Shown in pieces: positions 37,067-46,055 of a stretch of 64,000 bases of DNA. The position numbers were made by a program, and so were the translations under genes. The first letter of the stretch is position 1; every line of letters begins with the position of its first letter. The notes beneath the pieces were generated by a model. That model was given only the letters and a program-made list of their open reading frames with translations, made no database searches and was not told where the DNA came from. This stretch comes from Catenibacterium mitsuokai (GTDB lineage: Bacteria > Bacillota_I > Bacilli_A > Erysipelotrichales > Coprobacillaceae): contig NZ_CP102271.1 of the NCBI RefSeq assembly GCF_025148785.1, positions 1,273,569 through 1,337,568 of the forward strand, written 5' to 3'.

Positions 37067-37969
37067 ATGATTATTGAAACACTCTTATCAAAAAGAGATC
37101 AATTACCCCTAGAACTCGCTATTATTGAACCAGAAGGAGAGGCTATCGGTATTATTCAGTTAATACATGGAATGTCTGAACATAAAGAACGCTATTATGA
37201 GTTTATGTACTATTTATCACAACAAAGCTATATTTGTGCCATTCATGATCATAGAGGACATGGTGCAAGTGTAAAAGACACATCACATTTAGGATATTTC
37301 TATACAAACGATATAACATATATTGTAGATGATGCTTATCTAGTTACAGAATATTTGAAAAACAGATATCCTACATTATATATCTCTATATTTAGTCATA
37401 GTATGGGTACATTGGTTTCTAGAAACTATCTAAAAAAATATGAAAAGCATATTGAAAAGATTGTATTGTGTGGTCCACCTACAGAAAATAAGCTTGTTGA
37501 TTTAGCATTATTTGCAGGAAAACTTACCGGATCATTTTATAAAGAACATAAACCTAATAAGATTCTGAATAAATTATCTGTAGGATACTACAACAAAGGC
37601 TATAAAACTGAAAATGAATGGATCTGTTCTAACTTACAGACTGTGTCTTCATATAACAACGATCCTCTATGTGGGTTTACTTTTACTACAAGCGGCTTTA
37701 TAAATCTATTTCAACTATTAAAATCAGCTTTCATCAAAGATGATTGGAATCCACAAAACAGTTCATTACCTATATTCTTAATTGCGGGTGTTGATGATCC
37801 AGTCATTCAAGGAAAACAGAAATTTAATGAATTAGAAGAGTTTTTGAAAGAAGTAGGTTATGAAAATATCAAGAGTAAACTGTACAAAAATAAAAGACAT
37901 GAACTACTCAATGAAACAAATAAAGAAGTAGTATATAAAGATGTTCTAGACTTTTTCTATGCTAATTAA
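37067..37969 (+). CDS. Alpha/beta hydrolase (monoacylglycerol lipase-like)
   Basis: A 300-residue serine hydrolase. Visible elements: oxyanion region QLIHGMSEHKERY, the loop DHRGHGAS, nucleophile elbow FSHSMGT, acid loop IAGVDDPV and the catalytic His in NKRHELLNE. This is the serine aminopeptidase S33 group with lysophospholipase-like substrates. A GyrI-like gene follows after 15 bases and may be cotranscribed. Confidence 0.92.
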   Translation: MIIETLLSKRDQLPLELAIIEPEGEAIGIIQLIHGMSEHKERYYEFMYYLSQQSYICAIHDHRGHGASVKDTSHLGYFYTNDITYIVDDAYLVTEYLKNRYPTLYISIFSHSMGTLVSRNYLKKYEKHIEKIVLCGPPTENKLVDLALFAGKLTGSFYKEHKPNKILNKLSVGYYNKGYKTENEWICSNLQTVSSYNNDPLCGFTFTTSGFINLFQLLKSAFIKDDWNPQNSSLPIFLIAGVDDPVIQGKQKFNELEEFLKEVGYENIKSKLYKNKRHELLNETNKEVVYKDVLDFFYAN

Positions 37970-37984
37970 TACAGGAGGTTCTAT

Positions 37985-38629
37985 ATGGTTTTTGATTTTA
38001 AGAAAGAATATAAAGAATTCTACATGCCTAAAAATAAACCCATGATAGTCACTGTTCCCCGTGCTAACTATATTGCGGTAAGAGGACAAGGAGATCCAAA
38101 TGAGGAAGGTGGGGCTTATCAGAAGGCTATTAGTGTACTATATGCAGTCGCTTATACACTTAAGATGAGCTATAAAACAAATTATAAGATAAAAGGATTC
38201 TTTGAATATGTGGTTCCTCCACTAGAAGGTTTCTGGTGGCAGGATGGTATTGAAGGTATAGATTATGACAATAAATCTACTTTTAACTGGATTTCTGTCA
38301 TTCGTTTACCAGACTTTATTACTAAAAAAGATTTTGAATGGGCAGTAGAAACTGCTTCTATTAAGAAAAAGATGGATTGTTCTTGTGCAGAATTTCTTAC
38401 TATAGAGGAGGGATTATGTGTACAGATGATGCATATTGGTCCTTTTGATGATGAACCAGTTTCTGTTGCACTTATGGATAAATATCTAGAAGAAAATGGA
38501 TATATCAATGATCTTTCAAAAGAAAGATTACATCATGAAATATATCTTTCTGATGCAAGAAGAGTCGCACCAGAAAAATGGAAAACAGTTATTAGACATC
38601 CCATCAAGAAAGGAGTTAGACATGAATGA
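37985..38629 (+). CDS. GyrI-like small-molecule binding protein
   Basis: A 214-residue protein of the GyrI-like group. MIVTVPRANYIAVRGQGDP, then YAVAYTLKMSYK and FEYVVPPLEGFWW are typical of stand-alone GyrI-like domains found in Firmicutes, which bind or hydrolyse small hydrophobic compounds. GGAGGTTC precedes the ATG. It overlaps the cupin gene by eight bases. Confidence 0.9.
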   Translation: MVFDFKKEYKEFYMPKNKPMIVTVPRANYIAVRGQGDPNEEGGAYQKAISVLYAVAYTLKMSYKTNYKIKGFFEYVVPPLEGFWWQDGIEGIDYDNKSTFNWISVIRLPDFITKKDFEWAVETASIKKKMDCSCAEFLTIEEGLCVQMMHIGPFDDEPVSVALMDKYLEENGYINDLSKERLHHEIYLSDARRVAPEKWKTVIRHPIKKGVRHE

Positions 38630-39266
38630 AAAAATAGGAGAAGTCTTCTCTATCACAAAGGATAATCAGCCAATACCAGGCTGTACGACTTCTAAAGCAG
38701 TAAATGATACACTCACTTGTTTCTCACTCGCAAGAAATACAGATATAAGTGCAGAAATCTATCCTTATTATAAGATGATTTATGTCTTGAAAGGTCAGTT
38801 GGAAGTCTATGGAAATAATGGCTATACTAAAGTAGTTAAAGAAAAGGAAAGTTTTATTACATTCACTGATACCCCAATAGGTATAAGAACTAAAGAGGGT
38901 GTCATATATACAGAAGCAATGATTAGGAGGACAGATATTATGAACGAAATAATTAAACCAGGAGAAGTATTTAAACTTGCAGAACTATTACCTTATTCAG
39001 AAGGTAAGATTATCAATATGGATATTGTACATAATGAGAAGATGAAATTTATAGTAATGGCATTTGATGAAGGAACTGGACTTACTGAACATGCAGCACC
39101 AGGAGAAGCTATCATCTTCGCATTAGATGGTGAAGGTATCATCAGTTATGAGGGTAAAGACCATGTCATTAAAGCAGGAGAGAACTTCTGTTTTGCGAAG
39201 GGTGGCATGCATGCAGTCAAAGCATCTAAACGTTTCAAGATGGCATTACTTCTTACATTAGAATAA
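38622..39266 (+). CDS. Two-domain cupin protein
   Basis: A 214-residue bicupin. The first domain is degenerate (YYKMIYVLKGQLEVYG, no histidines); the second keeps the metal motif (GTGLTEHAAPGEAIIFALDGEG and FAKGGMHAVKA). Start 38622 has AAGGAG at seven bases and lies in the stop of the previous gene. The three genes 37067-39266 probably form one detoxification-type operon (inference). Confidence 0.88.
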   Translation: MNEKIGEVFSITKDNQPIPGCTTSKAVNDTLTCFSLARNTDISAEIYPYYKMIYVLKGQLEVYGNNGYTKVVKEKESFITFTDTPIGIRTKEGVIYTEAMIRRTDIMNEIIKPGEVFKLAELLPYSEGKIINMDIVHNEKMKFIVMAFDEGTGLTEHAAPGEAIIFALDGEGIISYEGKDHVIKAGENFCFAKGGMHAVKASKRFKMALLLTLE

Positions 39267-39283
39267 TGAATATATTACCTAGA

Positions 39284-39310
39284 ACGAGATTCAATGTAGT
39301 CTCGTTTTTT
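39284..39310 (+). terminator. Terminator after cupin operon
   Basis: ACGAGA-TTCAATGTAG-TCTCGT followed by six T. Confidence 0.85.
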
Positions 39311-39387
39311 TACGTCTTCATACTTCTTGAAATAGCTCAAATTAAGAGTAATAATAATACTGTTCATTAATGGGGGGATTTAATGAT

Positions 39388-40710
39388 ATGACGAAAGACT
39401 TAACTCAAGGCAAGATTATGCCTCTTCTTTTTTCTTTTACCGTCCCACTCGTTTTAGGTAATTTATTTCAGATGACCTATAATGCAGTAGATAGTATTAT
39501 AGTAGGACAGTTCGTAGGGAAAGAAGCACTTGCCGCAGTAGGAATATGTAACCCAATCAGTACACTAATGATTCTATTCTTAAATGGATTATGTATGGGT
39601 GCCAGTATTCTTATGGGGATTCAATATGGTGCTAAGAATTATAAAGCATTAGAAAGACAGATCAGTACAACTATGATATCAGGTGTTGTATTCTCTTTTG
39701 TACTTACTATCATATGTTTATTATTCGCCAAACCAATATTAATGTTGTTACAGGTTGATCAATCAATATTTACGATGACTACAGAATATATGCGTATTAT
39801 ATTCTTAGGTCTTATGTTTACATTTCTTTATAACTTTTTCTCTAGTACACTAAGAGCTCTAGGTGATAGTGCATCACCACTTTATTTCTTAATTATCAGT
39901 GCTATATTAAATATATTTGGAGATTTATTCTTTGTAATTGTATTAAAGGCAGGATGTAATGGCTGTGCTATTTCTACAGTACTTAGTGAAGCATTATGTT
40001 GTTTATTCTGTGTGATCTATATTCAAAAGAAAGTACCTATATTAAGACTTGGGAAAAAATGGCTTGTCTTTGATTCAAGTTATTTAAAGAAAACAGTAGC
40101 TTATGGATGGGCATCTGCCATGCAGCAGGCTACAGTACAGATGGGTAAGATTGCGATACAGGCATTAGTCAATACGATGGGTGTTTCTGTCGCTGCTGCT
40201 TTTGCGGTTGTCAATAGAATAGATGACTTTGCGATATCACCAGAACAAAATATAGCCCATGCAATGACTGCACTCATGGCTCAAAACAAAGGAGCAGGTA
40301 AAGACAATCGTATGAAGGAAGGCTTTCGTTGTGGTCTTATACTTGAAATAACCTATGCTTTGATAGTTATGTTAATATGTCTATTATTCGCAAAAGAACT
40401 TATGAGTTTATTTGTAAAAGATACAGAAGTTATAGGTCATGGTGTCACTTATCTTCATCTCATTGCAGTCATGTATATTCTTCCCGCATTTACTAACGCT
40501 ATTCAAGGATTCTTTAGAGGGATAGGGGATTTAAAGGTTACACTACTTTCTAGCTTTACTAATATGGGAGGAAGAGTTATTGCCGCAATACCTATGATTT
40601 TATTATGGAACTTTGGAATAGAAGCATTACCTTATTCTTACTTGATAGGATGGATTGCGATGTTATTAGTGGAAGCACCTCTCATGATTCGTATATATAA
40701 GAAAAAATAG
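39388..40710 (+). CDS. MATE-family multidrug efflux pump
   Basis: A 440-residue transporter with twelve predicted helices. Typical text: LTQGKIMPLLFSFTVPLVLG at the N terminus and the symmetric half with ALPYSYLIGWIAMLLVEAPL at the end. It exports cationic drugs using a Na+ or H+ gradient. ATG 39388 has GGGGGGA before it; the ATG at 39370 is less likely. A MATE relic also exists at 25913. Confidence 0.93.
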   Translation: MTKDLTQGKIMPLLFSFTVPLVLGNLFQMTYNAVDSIIVGQFVGKEALAAVGICNPISTLMILFLNGLCMGASILMGIQYGAKNYKALERQISTTMISGVVFSFVLTIICLLFAKPILMLLQVDQSIFTMTTEYMRIIFLGLMFTFLYNFFSSTLRALGDSASPLYFLIISAILNIFGDLFFVIVLKAGCNGCAISTVLSEALCCLFCVIYIQKKVPILRLGKKWLVFDSSYLKKTVAYGWASAMQQATVQMGKIAIQALVNTMGVSVAAAFAVVNRIDDFAISPEQNIAHAMTALMAQNKGAGKDNRMKEGFRCGLILEITYALIVMLICLLFAKELMSLFVKDTEVIGHGVTYLHLIAVMYILPAFTNAIQGFFRGIGDLKVTLLSSFTNMGGRVIAAIPMILLWNFGIEALPYSYLIGWIAMLLVEAPLMIRIYKKK

Positions 40711-40721
40711 AAATAATTAGG

Positions 40722-40746
40722 GCGATAGGGTAATCCTGTCGCTTTT
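40722..40746 (+). terminator. Terminator after MATE gene
   Basis: GCGATAGG-GTAAT-CCTGTCGC followed by four T. Confidence 0.75.
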
Positions 40747-40777
40747 ACTATATAATGAAATAAAGGAGGATCATCTA

Positions 40778-41332
40778 ATGACTATACAAGAAAAAGCTGA
40801 ACGAATACTTAAGGGCATTAAGAAAGAAAAAGGAAACAATCCTATACAGATATTTAAAAATATTGCGAAGAATGATTACATTAATATGCATGGACCTGAA
40901 CATCATATTTTAGATGGAGCATGTTTACTCATCGCATTTAAAAATGCGGGTGGTGAAATTGATTTAGATGATGCATTAAATAAAATCATGATAGAAGGAT
41001 TAAGAATGCCAGGTGCCATGTGTGGTTTTTGGGGTGTATGTGGTGCAGTCACATCTCTTGGTGCTGCATTATCTATTATTGATCATACAGGACCATTATC
41101 AGTGGATGGTACATGGGGAGACCATATGGAATTTACTTCAAATGCATTAAAAAACTTAGGTGAAATCAACGGGCCTAGATGTTGTAAAAGAGATGCTATA
41201 ATCTCATTTAAGAATGCGATTGATTATGTAAATACACATTATAATGTCACTTTGGAATATGAACATTCATCTTGTCACTATTCAAAACTGAATAAGCAAT
41301 GTATAAAAGAGAGATGTCCTTATTATGGATAA
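40778..41332 (+). CDS. DUF5714-like cysteine-rich protein
   Basis: A 184-residue protein with many conserved Cys/His: GPEHHILDG, MPGAMCGFWGVCGA, GPRCCKRD and the C-terminal SSCHYSKLNKQCIKERC. This resembles DUF5714 proteins, often found with metalloid or radical-SAM genes. It overlaps the arsenate-reductase-like gene by eight bases, so both are co-translated, which supports a redox or metalloid role. Function unproven. Confidence 0.8.
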   Translation: MTIQEKAERILKGIKKEKGNNPIQIFKNIAKNDYINMHGPEHHILDGACLLIAFKNAGGEIDLDDALNKIMIEGLRMPGAMCGFWGVCGAVTSLGAALSIIDHTGPLSVDGTWGDHMEFTSNALKNLGEINGPRCCKRDAIISFKNAIDYVNTHYNVTLEYEHSSCHYSKLNKQCIKERCPYYG

Positions 41333-41723
41333 AAAGAAAGTTGCATTTATATGTGTTCATAATTCATGTAGAAGTCAGATAGCTGAAGCATTAGGTCATT
41401 ATCTCGCATCTGATGTTTTTGAAAGCTATTCTGCAGGAACAGAAACAAAACCAATCATCAATCAAGATGCTGTTCGTATAATGAAACAAATGTATGGCAT
41501 AGATATGGAAGAGGCGCAATATTCTAAACTTATAAATGATATTCCAAAACCGGACATTGCGATTTCTATGGGATGTAATGTAGGATGTCCTTTCATAGGT
41601 AGACCATTTGATGATAACTGGGAATTAGAAGATCCTACAGGTAAAAGTGATAAAGAATTCGTAAAAATTATTAAACAAATTGAAACTAAAATATTAGATT
41701 TAAAGGATAATTTAAAGAACTAG
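41325..41723 (+). CDS. arsC: ArsC-type arsenate reductase / LMW phosphatase family
   Basis: A 132-residue protein with the P-loop CVHNSCRSQ (Cys10, Cys15, Arg16) and downstream cysteines in MGCNVGCPF, the arrangement of thioredoxin-coupled ArsC. A tyrosine phosphatase would lack those later cysteines. It reduces arsenate to arsenite if active. No arsenite pump is in the window. Confidence 0.88.
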   Translation: MDKKKVAFICVHNSCRSQIAEALGHYLASDVFESYSAGTETKPIINQDAVRIMKQMYGIDMEEAQYSKLINDIPKPDIAISMGCNVGCPFIGRPFDDNWELEDPTGKSDKEFVKIIKQIETKILDLKDNLKN

Positions 41724-41733
41724 GAGAATTCAT

Positions 41734-41952
41734 ATGAAACTCTTATATCGTTTTTGCTTATTAATTGCAATTATACTCTCCCATATCATGTGTGCTGTTG
41801 TTGCTTATAACTATTGTAATATGGAATGGGAGATTAAGGTTGGAGGAACAAGTGCACCAGTTGAAATGGCTTATCTCTATGCGATTCCTTTTGTGATAGG
41901 AATTGTCTTATGTCTGATTGGCGCATTCTATTTCAAGAAAAAATCATGTTAA
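41734..41952 (+). CDS. Small membrane protein
   Basis: A 72-residue protein with two membrane helices (about 5-25 and 48-68). An acidic, hydrophilic loop lies between them. It begins ten bases after arsC with AGGAGAATT before the ATG. Not recognised. Confidence 0.65.
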   Translation: MKLLYRFCLLIAIILSHIMCAVVAYNYCNMEWEIKVGGTSAPVEMAYLYAIPFVIGIVLCLIGAFYFKKKSC

Positions 41953-41973
41953 TATAATTATAAGGAGGAAATC

Positions 41974-42288
41974 ATGGATAAAATCAAAAAGAACTGGATC
42001 AATTATTTCATTATTCTCATTGCTTTTTATATCGTTCCAATGCTGATAAAAGATACAGGAAGTGGCATGTTTATTCTACTCATTGTCATTCCCCTTATAA
42101 CATTGATCACTTCGCTTATATATGGATTAAGAAATACAGTTGATTTCATCTATCCTCTAATTGTCGCAATTCTGTTCATTCCTACATTATTCATCTATTA
42201 TAATATTTCTGCCTGGGTGTACATTATCGCATATTCTCTCATTGCATTCATAGGAGAACTATTAGGTAAAACACTTCAAAGAAAATAA
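41974..42288 (+). CDS. Small polytopic membrane protein
   Basis: A 104-residue protein with three or four helices. AAGGAGGAAATC precedes the ATG. Text like WINYFIILIAFYIVPMLIKD resembles small exosortase-like membrane proteins of Firmicutes; unknown function. Probably the last gene of the 40778 operon. Confidence 0.65.
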   Translation: MDKIKKNWINYFIILIAFYIVPMLIKDTGSGMFILLIVIPLITLITSLIYGLRNTVDFIYPLIVAILFIPTLFIYYNISAWVYIIAYSLIAFIGELLGKTLQRK

Positions 42289-42296
42289 TAATTCTC

Positions 42297-42327
42297 TTGC
42301 CTTGAAGTTCACTTTAGCCTTTTCTTA
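42297..42327 (+). promoter_or_regulatory. MerR-type promoter with 19-bp spacer (oxidoreductase)
   Basis: TTGCCT is followed after 19 bases by TTCTTA. Between lies the dyad CTTGAAGTTCACTTTAG. This spacing and dyad are typical of MerR-family activated promoters, and the dyad resembles the NmlR/AdhR type. A similar promoter stands before the flavodoxin gene at 47464. Confidence 0.6.
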
Positions 42328-42609
42328 TAGAAAAGGAAGGATATTATGAGTAAAAAAGTCATTGTATTATCAACAAGTCTAAGAAGTAGTAGTAATTCAG
42401 AATTACTTGCGAAAAGTTTTGTAGAAGGGGCAAAAGAATCTGGAAATGAGGTAGAATATATCTCACTTAAAAATAAAGATATTCGTTTCTGTATTGGATG
42501 TCTTACATGTCAAAAAACTGGACATTGTGTTATTAAAGATGATGTTGCGGGTATTATGGATAGTGTAATCAATGCTGATGTTGTTGTATGGGCTTCACCT
42601 ATTTATTAT

Positions 42610-43828
42610 CGCTAAGTTTATGAAAAATGTTGCTACTAGATCATTAAATTTAACTTAACGCCTATTTTTCTACTTTATAGCCACCTAACTCAAATCATCA
42701 TTTCTCGAACAGTTGTAAAATGATCTTAAAAGGTCAGGTGAGTGCTATGATAACTGAAAACCAGGTAAAAAACTATTTAAGATCTAAGGATAAGGATTAT
42801 GTAAATAAACTTATCGAATCATTATATGAACAGGATGATGAAGACATTGATCCATCTCATAAGGCATGCCCTATATGTGGTTCAGTCCATTTCAAGAAGA
42901 ATGGAAAAGATAAGAACAGACATCAGAGATATATCTGTCTTGACTGTCACAAGTCTTTTAGTGATAGAACCAACACCTTATTCTACTGGTCTCATTTTAC
43001 TTTGGACCAGTGGCTTCACTTCATTGAACTGGAACTATATAAAATGCCTCTAGAGGGTGAGGCTCAAGTCTTAGAGACAAGCAAGACGACCTGCTTCTAT
43101 ATGCGTCATAAACTTTATCATGCAGCATCTGAAATCATGGGTCATCAGAAATTATCTGGTGAAGTTGAAATAGATACACAGTATAAAAGTATAAACCTAA
43201 AGGGAACACGTCCTCAAAATATGCCTAGATACTCAAAGAAAAGAGGTAAACAGGCTGCATATAGAGGAATATCTCATCACAAGGTTGCCATTGTCTGTGC
43301 TACAGATGAAAATGATCATATGATGATGCAGGTATCAGGTCTTGGAAGTGAGTCATTCGATAAATATAAAGCGAATAAAGACTACTTTAAGGATGTGGAA
43401 GAGTTCATATCAGATTCAAAGGCAAGCATACAGCAGTTTGCCAACTATCTTGAAGCAGTAAACAATAAGATAAAGACATCTCCTTTAGAGAAGAGATATC
43501 TTACTGATGATGGTAAATCATTAGGAGCTGTCAATGAGATGATGACAGAAGTAAGCTCAATGATACAGACAACAAGAGGCGTTGGCACCAGATACATACA
43601 AGGTTATCTAGATTTCCTGCTTCTTAAGAAGCAGGCTAAGTATACATTCAAGAGAAAGGAAATGGCATCTGAGATTCTAAGAATGATGATGGATACTGAG
43701 GCTTTCAGTAATGAAATGGTAAGAGCTACACCTATGCCTATTTCACTTAAGGAAGCATATTACGAATATCGTTATGGTATATTCGCTGAATAAGATTACT
43801 CAAAGCAACAATTTTCTTAAATTGAGCG
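42610..43828 (+). mobile_element. IS1595-family insertion sequence, 1219 bp
   Basis: Imperfect 30-bp terminal inverted repeats (23 of 30 identical, outer end CGCT) at 42610-42639 and 43799-43828. The 8-bp target duplication TTTATTAT lies at 42602-42609 and 43829-43836. Length, duplication size and transposase all fit IS1595. Confidence 0.93.
42747..43793 (+). CDS. IS1595-family transposase
   Basis: A 348-residue transposase. An N-terminal zinc ribbon (CPICGSVHFKKNG, then CLDCHKSF) is followed by an ISXO2-like catalytic domain (GEVEIDTQYKSINLKG, HHKVAIVCATDENDH). AGGTGAG precedes ATG 42747; an ATG at 42720 is the longer alternative. It appears intact and ends five bases before the right inverted repeat. 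Confidence 0.88.
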   Translation: MITENQVKNYLRSKDKDYVNKLIESLYEQDDEDIDPSHKACPICGSVHFKKNGKDKNRHQRYICLDCHKSFSDRTNTLFYWSHFTLDQWLHFIELELYKMPLEGEAQVLETSKTTCFYMRHKLYHAASEIMGHQKLSGEVEIDTQYKSINLKGTRPQNMPRYSKKRGKQAAYRGISHHKVAIVCATDENDHMMMQVSGLGSESFDKYKANKDYFKDVEEFISDSKASIQQFANYLEAVNNKIKTSPLEKRYLTDDGKSLGAVNEMMTEVSSMIQTTRGVGTRYIQGYLDFLLLKKQAKYTFKRKEMASEILRMMMDTEAFSNEMVRATPMPISLKEAYYEYRYGIFAE

Positions 43829-44104
43829 TTTATTATTATGAAATGAGTGGTCAGATGAAAACTCTTATTGATCGTCTCAATCCAATGTATTCTAAAGATT
43901 ATAGGTTTAGAGATGTATATCTTCTTGCGACAGCTGCAGAAGAAGGAGATGAAGTCTTTGAAAAAGTCATTACTGGACTAAATGGCTGGATTGACTGTTT
44001 TGAAAAGACATCTATTAAAGGCACTGTCCTTTGTGGTGGTGTATCTAGTGGTGGAGATATATCTAGTAATGATAAGCTTAAAGAAGCCTATAATCTAGGT
44101 TCTC

Positions 44105-44266
44105 ATGTATAAGGCAGACATTGTGATATTTGATTATACAATTGCTGCACCATTTATCTTACCTGCAGGAACTGATACAATTATTAAATGCACACTTGCA
44201 AAATGGACAGGTCTTGCCTTTAAAATTCCGTGTACCTCATTAGAAGAATGTAAGAGTAAAGATTAA
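44105..44266 (+). other. 53-codon frame behind oxidoreductase
   Basis: A frame overlapping the end of the oxidoreductase gives MYKADIVIFDYTIAAPFI and ends at a TAA. It looks coding in composition but no family is recognised; it may be the remains of a deleted gene. Confidence 0.3.
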
Positions 44267-44278
44267 CTAAAATAAACA

Positions 44279-44395
44279 GGCATCTATTTCTTATTTGGGA
44301 GAGATGAAGCGACCAATAAAGGTATTGTCTATATTGGGCAGGCAGAAGTGCGTAAGAATGGTAAAGGTATAAGACAATTAGATGAAGAATCATAA
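44279..44395 (+). pseudogene. GIY-YIG nuclease fragment
   Basis: An open stretch without start reads GIYFLFGRDEATNKG then VYIGQAEVRKNGKG, matching the GIY...YIG core of the GIY-YIG nuclease fold with proper spacing. The remaining domain is missing and a TAA follows. Confidence 0.6.
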
Positions 44396-44396
44396 G

Positions 44397-44417
44397 CATG
44401 AACACATGATGTTCATG
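44397..44417 (+). terminator. Intrinsic terminator
   Basis: CATGAACA-CATGA-TGTTCATG followed by seven T. Confidence 0.85.
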
Positions 44418-44424
44418 TTTTTTT

Positions 44425-44502
44425 GTTAGTTATAACTAATATATTAATTGTGGTATCTATTTCATAGTGATATACTAAATCTGTAAGTTAGTTCAAACTA
44501 AC
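44425..44502 (+). promoter_or_regulatory. Paired palindromic operators before the fusion gene
   Basis: Two copies of GTTAGTT-N2-AACTAA(C/T) at 44425-44440 and 44487-44502, 62 bases apart, bracket a promoter region with ATACTAAAT. Such twin perfect palindromes are typical of TetR- or MarR-type repressors. The regulator is not in the vicinity. Confidence 0.65.
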
Positions 44503-44516
44503 AAAGAGGTAATATC

Positions 44517-46055
44517 ATGAGAATACTTATATATGGTGCAGGGGTTATTGGTTCATTATATGCAGTTTTGTTGAAAGAAGCAGGGTATGATACAACTATT
44601 TATGCAAGAGGACATAGACTTGAAGCCCTTCAAAATCAAGGACTCCTTTATAAGAAAAATAATATAATCAAAAAAGTAGATATCAAGGTCATTGATTACT
44701 TACAAGATAATGATATATATGATTTTATTTTTTTAACTGTTAGAGAAAATCAATTATATCAGGCACTGAAAGAATTGAAATCCAACAAAAGTAAAAACAT
44801 TATCACAATGGTTAACTCAATAGATAATTATGAAAAATGGGAAAGCATTGTAGGAAAAGGAAGAATATTGCCAGCTTTTCCGGAAGCTGGAGGCAGTATC
44901 ACAAATGATATACTTGATGCATCACTTACTCCAAGATTTATACAGCCGACTACTTTTTCTGAAATAACTGGAAAAAAGACAAATAGGACACAGCGGCTCT
45001 CAAAAATATTTAAACATTCACGCATACCTTTTCAGCAGGTCAATGATATGCATATATGGCAGTTATGTCATATTGGGATGGTTGTACCTCTTGCGAATGC
45101 TTATTATCAAACAGAATATCCTGAATCCGTAGGTCAAGATAAACTTGTGATGAAAAATACAGCGAAAGAGCTTAAATATAATTTCAAGATTTTATATGAA
45201 AAACTTCATACATTATCACCTTATAAAATGCATATCTTTAGAATTTTACCAATACCAATAATTACATATATTTTATCGCAGACTTATAAAAGTCACTTTG
45301 GATATACATTCATGTATCAACATGCAATAAAAGCACCAGATGAAATGAAAGAACTACATAACCAATTTTATTCTTATATTAAGAAAATGGAGATTATGAA
45401 TATGACAAATGAAGAATATAAACAACTATCAATCAAAGAATTTACTAAAGCAGCTGGAAGATATGAGGGAAATCATGCAGGTCTCTATGAAATGTGTAAG
45501 AAGGATTATCCAGATATCTTAGAAGAATTAGAGAAAGAACCATTTATAGATTTACTTGATGCAGGATGTGGGCCAGCACCTATGATTTCTTTATTATCAG
45601 GAAAATATCCAGATAGACATTATATAGGTCTTGATCTTACACCAGCTATGATTGAAGAAGCTAAAAAGAAGAATATTCCAAATGCAGTATTTATAGTAGG
45701 GGATTGTGAGAATTTCCCTTTTGAGGAAAACTCATTTGATGCCATTATCTGTTCTATGAGCTTTCATCATTACCCTAATCCACAGGCATTTTTTAATAGT
45801 GTAAAAAGATGCTTACGTCCAAAGGGTAGATTAATACTTAGAGATGTTACTAGTGATAATAAGTTTCTTGTATGGGTAATGAATACATTTGAAATGCCTC
45901 TCGCAAACCTATTTGGTCATGGAGATGTTCAGGTTCCTACAAGAGATATTGTATATAAATGTTGTAAAGAAGCAGGATTAAAAGTAGAGAAGTTTGAAAT
46001 ACGTAAAGGGATGCGCCTGCATTGTGTTGTAAGAAAAGAAGGCGATTCAAAATGA
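44517..46055 (+). CDS. Ketopantoate reductase-like / SAM methyltransferase fusion
   Basis: A 512-residue protein of two domains that are normally separate. Residues 1-290 form an ApbA/PanE-like NADP-binding oxidoreductase (IYGAGVIGSLYAVLL at the N terminus, then LTVRENQL). Residues about 297-510 form a class I methyltransferase with motif I LLDAGCGPAP (about 345) and CSMSFHHYPNP. The junction at about residue 294 reads MNMTNEEYKQ, like the start of a free methyltransferase. GAGGTAAT precedes the ATG. The second methyltransferase gene overlaps it by ATGA, so both act in one pathway. Confidence 0.88.
   Translation: MRILIYGAGVIGSLYAVLLKEAGYDTTIYARGHRLEALQNQGLLYKKNNIIKKVDIKVIDYLQDNDIYDFIFLTVRENQLYQALKELKSNKSKNIITMVNSIDNYEKWESIVGKGRILPAFPEAGGSITNDILDASLTPRFIQPTTFSEITGKKTNRTQRLSKIFKHSRIPFQQVNDMHIWQLCHIGMVVPLANAYYQTEYPESVGQDKLVMKNTAKELKYNFKILYEKLHTLSPYKMHIFRILPIPIITYILSQTYKSHFGYTFMYQHAIKAPDEMKELHNQFYSYIKKMEIMNMTNEEYKQLSIKEFTKAAGRYEGNHAGLYEMCKKDYPDILEELEKEPFIDLLDAGCGPAPMISLLSGKYPDRHYIGLDLTPAMIEEAKKKNIPNAVFIVGDCENFPFEENSFDAIICSMSFHHYPNPQAFFNSVKRCLRPKGRLILRDVTSDNKFLVWVMNTFEMPLANLFGHGDVQVPTRDIVYKCCKEAGLKVEKFEIRKGMRLHCVVRKEGDSK

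Larger units (their letters stand above)
42346..44112 (+). pseudogene. NAD(P)H/FMN oxidoreductase split by IS1595
   Basis: The first 88 codons (STSLRSSSNSELLAKSF, FCIGCLTCQKTGHC) end at WASPIYY and are followed by the insertion; behind it the frame continues YEMSGQMKTLIDRLNPM to GSHV. If one 8-bp duplication and the element are removed, the frame is perfect and yields a flavodoxin-fold iron-sulfur-type reductase of about 180 residues. The insertion must be recent, because neither half has decayed. Confidence 0.93.
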
